Origin: Microtetraspora sp. NBRC 13810
GTDB taxonomy: Bacteria; Actinomycetota; Actinomycetes; Streptosporangiales; Streptosporangiaceae
Assembly (NCBI RefSeq): GCF_030268685.1
Contig: NZ_BSRQ01000011.1
Coordinates: forward strand, 124,001 to 188,000
DNA length: 64,000 bases
Direction of reading: 5' to 3'
The first letter of the stretch is position 1, and each line of letters starts with the position of its first letter. Position numbers and translations under genes: made by a program. The notes beneath the pieces are model-generated. The model saw nothing but the letters and a program-made list of their open reading frames with translations. It searched no databases and had not been told where the DNA came from. Of the stretch, positions 58,919 through 64,000 are shown piece by piece.

Positions 58919-59611
58919 GTGGATCTGAGAACGCGGATACTGGAGGCGGCGGCCGACCTGCTCTCCCGCTCGACGGAGGCGGACTTCTCGACCCGGGCCG
59001 TGTGCGAGGCCGCCGGCATCGGCGCGCCCCAGCTGTACCGGCAGTTCGGCGACAAGGAAGGGCTGCTGTCCGCCGTCGTCGACTACGGCTTCGAGCGTTA
59101 CCTCGCGGGCAAGCGCGCCGCCCGGCCCTCGGCGGACCCGGTGCGGGACCTCCGGGACGGCTGGGACAACCACGTCGCCTTCGCCGTGGAACACCCGAAC
59201 TACTACCGGCTGATGTACTCCCCCGGCCTGTCCACCCCGCCGGAGGCCGCCGCGGAAGCCCACCGGCTGCTGCTCGGCGTGCTGGAGCGCTGCGCGGCGG
59301 CCGGCAGGTTGCGGGTGTCGCCGCAGGTCGCGGCCCAGATGGTGATGTCGGCCAACACCGGGGTCGCACTGTCCCTGATCACCCGCCCCGCCATCTACCC
59401 CGACCCCGGCTTCTCGGCCCAGGTGCGCGAGGCCGTCTTCGCCGCGGTCACCGTCCCCGGCGACGAACCCCCGGCCACCGGCCGCACCACCGGCGTCGCG
59501 GCGGCCACCCTCGGCGCGCTGCTGCGCGAAACGCCGCCCGCCGTCCTCAGCGCGGCGGAGACGGCCCTGCTCCACCAGTGGCTGACCGCGCTGGCCGACG
59601 CCCCCGAGTGA
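58919..59611 (+). CDS. TetR-family transcriptional regulator
   Basis: A 230-residue TetR protein. The helix-turn-helix covers about 5-50 (RILEAAADLLSRSTEADFST then RAVCEAAGIGAPQLYRQFGD). The larger C-terminal part is the ligand domain. GTG 58919 is the start and overlaps the GATAAC motif of the promoter. It probably represses itself and the divergent SDR gene. Ligand unknown. Confidence 0.87.
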   Translation: MDLRTRILEAAADLLSRSTEADFSTRAVCEAAGIGAPQLYRQFGDKEGLLSAVVDYGFERYLAGKRAARPSADPVRDLRDGWDNHVAFAVEHPNYYRLMYSPGLSTPPEAAAEAHRLLLGVLERCAAAGRLRVSPQVAAQMVMSANTGVALSLITRPAIYPDPGFSAQVREAVFAAVTVPGDEPPATGRTTGVAAATLGALLRETPPAVLSAAETALLHQWLTALADAPE

Positions 59612-59793
59612 GGATTTCCTCATACGACTAAAACATGTGGCAGGAAATACGAAACCGTGGTTACCGTAGTGATCAGCACGGAAAAGAGTAATTCGAATAG
59701 ACCGCACCTGCGGTTGTTCATCGGACGAGCAAGGACACGGGCTTCGGCCTGCCCGGCGGGAATGGCGCCCCCCGGGCGGACACGAAACCCCTA

Positions 59794-59832
59794 CGCCCCG
59801 GGTACGGCTTACGCCACGCCCTACCCGGGGCG
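59794..59832. terminator. Hairpin between convergent TetR and molybdoenzyme genes
   Basis: A perfect 11-bp stem (59794-59804 with 59822-59832) with a 17-base loop. It lies in a 292-bp gap that has no gene. Confidence 0.55.
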
Positions 59833-59903
59833 CGATTTCCCAGCTCAGCGGCCCGTCTGCGCATATTCTCCACTTCCGTGGGACCGCCGCGGAAAGCATT
59901 TCC

Positions 59904-61010
59904 TCAGGACGCGATACAGGCCACCGGGACGTGTTGCACGGCATTGTTGACGAAGCCGCCACGGTTCCATGCCTGGCCTTCCGGCTGGCTGTCGCCGTTC
60001 GCGGTGGTGGCCCTCGCGGAAAGCACATGACGGCCCGGGGAGGCGGCCCACTCGAAGGTGAAACGCCGCCACGCCCACGGGTGCCCGTCCGGTTCCGCCA
60101 GCGTCGCAGGCGACCACGTCCGCCCGCCGTCCACGCTGACGTCCACCCGCTCCACCGGCGCCCGCCCGGACCACGCCCGGCCCTCCAGCGTCACCGTCCC
60201 CGGGCGCACGACCCTCGCCCGGGACATGAAGTCGGGGAACCCCGGCGGCACGAGAAGCGCCCGCGGGTGAATCCTGGTGACCGGATCGCCCGGCTCGTCC
60301 GGCTCGTGGCGCACCCGGTAGGCCACACTCTGCTGGAAGCCGGTGAACGGCTCGGCGACCACCGTGATCTCGCGCAGCCACTTGACGTGCGCCATGCCGT
60401 ACCAGCCCGGGACGACGAGCCGCAGCGGGAAGCCGTGCTGGGGCGCGAGCGGCAGGCCGTTCATCTCGTAGGCGAGCAGCACCTCGTCGCGGAGCGCCTC
60501 CGCGAGCGGCAGACTGCGCTGGTAGTCCTGCTCGACACCGCGCTCCACCCCGTGGTCGGCGCCGGTGAAGACCACCTCGGCGGCGGCCGGGTCGGCACCG
60601 GCCGCGGCGAGCACCTCGCGCAGCGGTACCCCGGTCCACTCGGCCGTGCCCACCGCCTCCACCAGCCACGGCTGGCTCACCGGCCGCGGCTCCAGGCGCG
60701 CCCGCCCGTTCCCCGCGCACTCCATCGTCACCCGCACGGTACGGCGGGGCAGCTCCTTGAGCTCCGCCAGGCCGAACGTCAACGTCTTCCCGACCAGCCC
60801 GCCGACGGTCAGCCGCCAGGCGGCCGGGTCGATCAGCGGGATGTCGTAGTGGATGAGGAGGTAATGCAGACCGAGTGGGGTGACGTCATACCTCAACGCT
60901 TCCAGCGGGATACCGTGGTTACGCGCCGCCAGGGCGAGCTCCTCGGTGGTGATGCCTGCCCCGGGATCCACCCGTCCCGGACTGCTGATCTCAGCCAGTG
61001 TCACGTCCAT
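59904..61010 (-). CDS. Sulfite-oxidase-type molybdenum enzyme
   Basis: A 368-residue molybdopterin oxidoreductase. The N-terminal SUOX fold (about 30-235) has VTMECAGNGRA, whose Cys binds molybdenum. GTAEWTGVPLREVLAAAG and HGFPLRLVVPGWYGMAHVKW are also typical. The C-terminal Ig-like dimerisation domain (about 245-368) includes VERVDVSVDGGRTWSPATL and WRRFTFEWAASPGRHVLSAR. No signal peptide or membrane anchor is seen, so cytoplasmic. It probably oxidises sulfite or a related substrate, but no cytochrome partner is adjacent. ATG 61010 is used; the frame continues further upstream. Confidence 0.88.
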   Translation of the reverse strand: MDVTLAEISSPGRVDPGAGITTEELALAARNHGIPLEALRYDVTPLGLHYLLIHYDIPLIDPAAWRLTVGGLVGKTLTFGLAELKELPRRTVRVTMECAGNGRARLEPRPVSQPWLVEAVGTAEWTGVPLREVLAAAGADPAAAEVVFTGADHGVERGVEQDYQRSLPLAEALRDEVLLAYEMNGLPLAPQHGFPLRLVVPGWYGMAHVKWLREITVVAEPFTGFQQSVAYRVRHEPDEPGDPVTRIHPRALLVPPGFPDFMSRARVVRPGTVTLEGRAWSGRAPVERVDVSVDGGRTWSPATLAEPDGHPWAWRRFTFEWAASPGRHVLSARATTANGDSQPEGQAWNRGGFVNNAVQHVPVACIAS

Positions 61011-61068
61011 CCCCCAAGCATGCCCGTGGCCGCGCACCGTGGACCGTGCGGGAGGTAGGTTCCCCCCG

Positions 61069-62172
61069 ATGCATCCCGAACCGACACACCCCCACCGAAA
61101 CCACCCGTTCCGCGTCTCCTTGCCGCTTCCCCGCCGGGTGACCCGGGGGAGGTCCATCGCGGTGGCCGCCGTCGTCGCGGCTCTCGTGCTCTCGGGGTGC
61201 GGGGGCGCGGAAGGGTCCGGGCAGCGCCCGCCTGACGCCGGGGCTCCCGCGCCGGGCGGCACCACGCCACAGAACCCCGCCCAACCCGGATCCGCGGACA
61301 CGACCGCTCCGCAGTCCGCCCCCGGCTCCGAGGGCGCCACCCCACCGCAGCCTGGATCCGAGGGCTCCGGTGAGCCCGCTCCCCCGCCGGGGCCCGAGCT
61401 GCCCGCCGCCGACGTCCCCCTTCCGAAGGACGCCGCCCGGCTGGCCGAAGCCCTGGAGACCACCTCCGGCGCCCTGCTCGACGCGATCGACGACTGGGTC
61501 GGGAACGGCGACCCGGGACAGGCGCGGCCCCCCGAACCGGTCGTGCTCCTCGCCCTGCACCAGCAGCGCGTCTACCGCCACCTCGCCCGGCGGCCGGACC
61601 TGGCGGACCGCACGTTCGACCGCCTCCCCGCCGCCCTCGCCCGCGCCGCCAGGGACAACGTCGAGGCCACCAGCGGCCTGTTCTCCCTCACCCGCCCGAT
61701 CAGCGGCTCCGCGAAGTTCCGCGTCCAGCCCGCCGAACCGGCGGAGGTCCTGCTCGGGCACTTCAAGAAGGCCGAACGCCGGTTCGGTGTGGAGTGGGAG
61801 GTGCTGGCGGCCGTCATGCTGGTGGAGTCGCGGTTCGGCCGGGTCAGGTCGCCGAGCCACGCCGGAGCCCAGGGGCCGATGCAGTTCATGCCCGCGACGT
61901 GGAAGGCGTACGGCCTGGGCGGCGACGTCCAGGACCCGCGCGACGCCGTCCTCGGTGCCGCCAACTACCTGCGCGCCTCGGGGGCTCCCCGCGACTACCA
62001 GCGCGCCCTGCACGCCTACAACCCCACCCAGCCCTACATCGACGCCGTCCTCCTGCACGCCCGCCAGATCAAACGCGACCCCCGCGCCTACTACGCGTAC
62101 TACAACTGGCAGGTCTACGTCCGAACCACCAAGGGCGACCGCCGCCTGACCGGCCCCGAACCCCTCGACTGA
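61069..62172 (+). CDS. Lytic transglycosylase-like lipoprotein
   Basis: A 367-residue lipoprotein. A basic N-terminus of about 25 residues precedes the signal core with lipobox LVLSGC (Cys about 44). A Pro/Gly/Ser linker runs to about 115. The C-terminal domain has VLAAVMLVESRFGRVRSPSH (catalytic Glu) and AGAQGPMQFMPATWKAYG, the SLT/MltB-type transglycosylase pattern, then RALHAYNPTQPYIDAVL. It cleaves peptidoglycan glycan strands at the outer membrane face. ATG 61069 has GGAGG 13 bases upstream, a long spacing, so a later start is possible. Confidence 0.83.
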   Translation: MHPEPTHPHRNHPFRVSLPLPRRVTRGRSIAVAAVVAALVLSGCGGAEGSGQRPPDAGAPAPGGTTPQNPAQPGSADTTAPQSAPGSEGATPPQPGSEGSGEPAPPPGPELPAADVPLPKDAARLAEALETTSGALLDAIDDWVGNGDPGQARPPEPVVLLALHQQRVYRHLARRPDLADRTFDRLPAALARAARDNVEATSGLFSLTRPISGSAKFRVQPAEPAEVLLGHFKKAERRFGVEWEVLAAVMLVESRFGRVRSPSHAGAQGPMQFMPATWKAYGLGGDVQDPRDAVLGAANYLRASGAPRDYQRALHAYNPTQPYIDAVLLHARQIKRDPRAYYAYYNWQVYVRTTKGDRRLTGPEPLD

Positions 62173-62244
62173 CCCTGACGATGCGGCCGAACCGCCTCCC
62201 GGACATCGTGCTCCGGGTCACGGAAACGGCCGGTGAGGCAATTA

Positions 62245-62735
62245 GTGATGATCAGTTCGCGGCAGCTTGAGTGCTTCCAGGCGGTGGCGCGAGATTGCAC
62301 TTCACTCGGGCGGCCGAGGTGTTGCGTATCGCGCAGCCGGCGTTGTCGCAGCACATCCGCAAGCTCGAACGGCAGCTCGGTCTGGTGCTGTTCGAGCGGA
62401 ACAACCACTGGGGGGCGCTCACCCCTGCGGGGACGGCGCTCCTGGAACACGCCGAACGCGTCCTCGCCGATCTCGCCGCGGTCGAGGAGGAGATGCTCGG
62501 GTGGACCGGAGGGGTGCGCGGGCGGATCCGGCCGGGTGCGGCACGCGGGCTGATGACGCAGCCGGCGCGGGTCCTGGCGGTGTTCTGCGAGGCGCATCCT
62601 TCGGTGGACGTGGAGTTGCGCGAGCTGAACACCGAGGAGATGGCGGCGGCGCTGCGCGCGGGACGGCTGGACGTGGCGACCCTCGCCGCGCCACCCCCGC
62701 CGAATGACCGCCGGCTGGTATCCCCGCTACGGGGT
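62245..62735 (+). pseudogene. Broken LysR-family regulator gene
   Basis: From GTG/ATG 62245-62250 the reading is MISSRQLECFQAVARD. A one-base loss near 62292 is then needed to continue as LHFTRAAEVLRIAQPALSQH and RKLERQLGLVLFERN, the LysR helix-turn-helix. The frame goes on to VATLAAPPPPNDRRLV and then runs into the end of the convergent aspS gene. About half of the effector domain is missing. It is both frameshifted and truncated. Confidence 0.8.
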
Positions 62736-64000
62736 GAGGCGGTTGGGGCCGCGGAAGAGGAAGGTGGCCTCGCGCAGGGAGTCGAGGGCCAGGAGCGTCA
62801 TCAGGACACGGCCGAGGCCCAGGCCGAAGCCGCCGTGCGGCGGGCAGCCGTATCGGAAGGAGTCCAGGTAGTGCCGGATCGGCTCGGGGCGCAGGCCCTT
62901 TTCCGCGGCCTGGCGGAGCAGGACCGGGTGACGGTGCTCGCGCTGCGCTCCGGTGGTGATCTCCAGCCCTTTCCACAGCAGGTCGAAGCTGAGGGTCAGG
63001 TCGGGCCGGCCGTCGGAGCGCATGTGGTAGAAGGGCCGGACGCTGGCCGGGTAGTGCGTCACGAAGACGAACTCGTGCCCCGTCAGCTCTTTGACGTACG
63101 CGCCGAGGCGGCGTTCGCCCTCCGGGTCGAGGTCGGTCTTCTCCCCGGCCGGGTCCCACCCCCGGGCGCGCAGGACGCCGAGCGCCTCCTCCATGGTGAT
63201 CCGCGGGAACGGCACCGCCGGCACGGTGACCTCGACGCCGAAGTGCTCCTTGACCGCCGGGCCGTGCCGTCCGGCGACCTCGGCGAGGGCGTGCGCGAGC
63301 ATCCGCTCCTCGAAGGCCATCACGTCCTCGACGTCGTCGATCCAGGCGAGTTCCACGTCCACGCCGGTGAACTCGGTGGCGTGCCTGGCTGTGAAGGACG
63401 GCTCCGCCCGGAACACCGGGCCGACCTCGAAGACCCGGTCGACGCCCGCCGCGATCGCCATCTGCTTGAAGAACTGCGGCGACTGGGCGAGGTAGGCGCT
63501 GCGGCCGAAGTAGCCCAGCTCGAACACCTCGGCACCGGACTCCGACGCGGTTCCCATCAGTTTCGGGGTGTGCATCTCGGTGCAGCCCTCGCCGTAGGCG
63601 AACTCGCGCATGCCCTGCTCGGCGGTGGTCTGCACGGCGAACAGCAGCCGCGCCGCCGGACGCCTGCGCACGTCGAGGTGCCGCCAGTCGAGCCGCTGCT
63701 CCAGGCCGGTGCGCTCGTCGATCGGCAGCGGCGTCTCCGCCCTGCCGGCGATCTCGACCGCCGCCGGGACGATCTCCAGGCCGCCGAGCCCGACGACGGG
63801 GTTGGCGGTCACCCGGCCGACGACGCGGACGGCGGACTCCGGGGTGAGCCCCTCGATCGTGCGCTCCAACTCGTCGCCGGCGCGCCTGTTGGTCACCTGG
63901 ACCGTGCCGGTGTGGTCGCGCACGAGGACGAACTGCATCGTGCGCTGGCGGCGGAGCGCACTCGCCCAGCCTGAGACGGATACGGTCTTTCCGAGGTGTT
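62727..64000 (-). CDS. aspS: Archaeal-type aspartyl-tRNA synthetase, 5' end beyond the window
   Basis: Class II aminoacyl-tRNA synthetase that charges tRNA-Asp (and, in the non-discriminating type, tRNA-Asn). The frame is open to the right edge; upstream of the ATG at 63938 it reads HLGKTVSVSGWASALRRQRT, the beginning of the OB-fold anticodon-binding domain. The gene is therefore cut by the edge and the ATG is internal. Motif 2 is VFRAEPSFTARHATEF and motif 3 GFGLGLGRVLMTL. The short length without a GAD insertion domain marks the archaeal/non-discriminating form. In actinomycetes it would be additional to the bacterial-type AspRS or coupled to GatCAB. Stop TAG at 62727. Confidence 0.88.
   Translation of the reverse strand, partial: HLGKTVSVSGWASALRRQRTMQFVLVRDHTGTVQVTNRRAGDELERTIEGLTPESAVRVVGRVTANPVVGLGGLEIVPAAVEIAGRAETPLPIDERTGLEQRLDWRHLDVRRRPAARLLFAVQTTAEQGMREFAYGEGCTEMHTPKLMGTASESGAEVFELGYFGRSAYLAQSPQFFKQMAIAAGVDRVFEVGPVFRAEPSFTARHATEFTGVDVELAWIDDVEDVMAFEERMLAHALAEVAGRHGPAVKEHFGVEVTVPAVPFPRITMEEALGVLRARGWDPAGEKTDLDPEGERRLGAYVKELTGHEFVFVTHYPASVRPFYHMRSDGRPDLTLSFDLLWKGLEITTGAQREHRHPVLLRQAAEKGLRPEPIRHYLDSFRYGCPPHGGFGLGLGRVLMTLLALDSLREATFLFRGPNRLTP

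Noticed and set aside
62736-63974. Continuation of the LysR frame for 400 codons beyond 62735
   Set aside because: This part is antisense to aspS and loses all LysR character; the LysR similarity ends near 62710.

Overview
The window reads as chromosome of a high-GC, filamentous actinomycete. GC looks above 70 % by eye, codon third positions are almost all G or C, and GTG and TTG starts are common. The gene types (AfsR/SARP regulator, XRE-DUF5753 regulator, F420-dependent oxidoreductase, many TetR/MarR/LysR regulators, Ser/Thr kinase with a surface domain) fit Streptosporangiales, probably a Streptosporangiaceae genus such as Streptosporangium or Nonomuraea. This placement is inference from gene style only. 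No rRNA, tRNA, CRISPR, transposase or integrase was seen.

Layout. 0-10.3 kb: start of a secreted protein running off the left edge, a small ricin-type lectin, a FUSC-family membrane protein, a secreted NlpC/P60-like protein with five C-terminal repeats, an AfsR/SARP regulator, a VanX-type D-Ala-D-Ala dipeptidase, a LysR regulator and a lipoprotein. 10.3-10.75 kb: a scar of two broken genes. 10.8-15 kb: alpha/beta hydrolase, YibE/F membrane protein, XRE regulator and a stand-alone LigD-type polymerase domain. 15-22 kb: a sugar/glycolipid block with a GT4 transferase, a membrane glycosyltransferase, an epimerase plus GT2 pair, and a GtrA, methyltransferase and UDP-sulfoquinovose-synthase-like operon. 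22-25.7 kb: ECF sigma factor with a coupled membrane protein, an XRE regulator, a SnoaL-like protein and a Nudix hydrolase. 25.8-28.4 kb: tandem universal stress protein, MFS transporter and, at its 3' end, an array of four seven-codon mini-ORFs that each have a Shine-Dalgarno site and Trp as residue 6, followed by a terminator. 28.4-44 kb: mixed housekeeping and regulatory genes (redoxin/TetR pair with a clear operator, MBL hydrolase, PiT phosphate transporter, MurG paralogue, F420 oxidoreductase, SDR/MarR pair, Ser/Thr kinase). 44.1-48.7 kb: pstS-pstC-pstA-pstB and an OmpR-type regulator with a degenerate receiver, behind a PHO-box-like promoter.

50.6-54.95 kb is the clearest accessory element. 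About 220 bp of the 3' part of a GbsR/MarR-like regulator gene occurs twice, nearly identical, on both sides of a 3.9-kb cassette with no visible integrase. The cassette encodes an XRE-DUF5753 (WhiJ-like) regulator, a DUF6879 protein, a small unknown protein, an S-adenosylhomocysteine-hydrolase-like NAD-binding protein and a Nudix hydrolase. The last three are translationally coupled. The left copy of the repeat is an internally deleted pseudogene; the right copy belongs to the intact regulator, which sits opposite an ABC exporter.

55.3-64 kb: ABC exporter, SDR/TetR pair, sulfite-oxidase-type molybdoenzyme, lytic transglycosylase lipoprotein, a broken LysR gene, and an archaeal-type aspartyl-tRNA synthetase that runs off the right edge.

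Most worth following up are the heptapeptide mini-ORF array at 28.0-28.2 kb and the repeat-flanked SAHH-like/Nudix cassette. The sulfoquinovose-synthase-like sugar block and the degenerate receiver in the pst operon come next.
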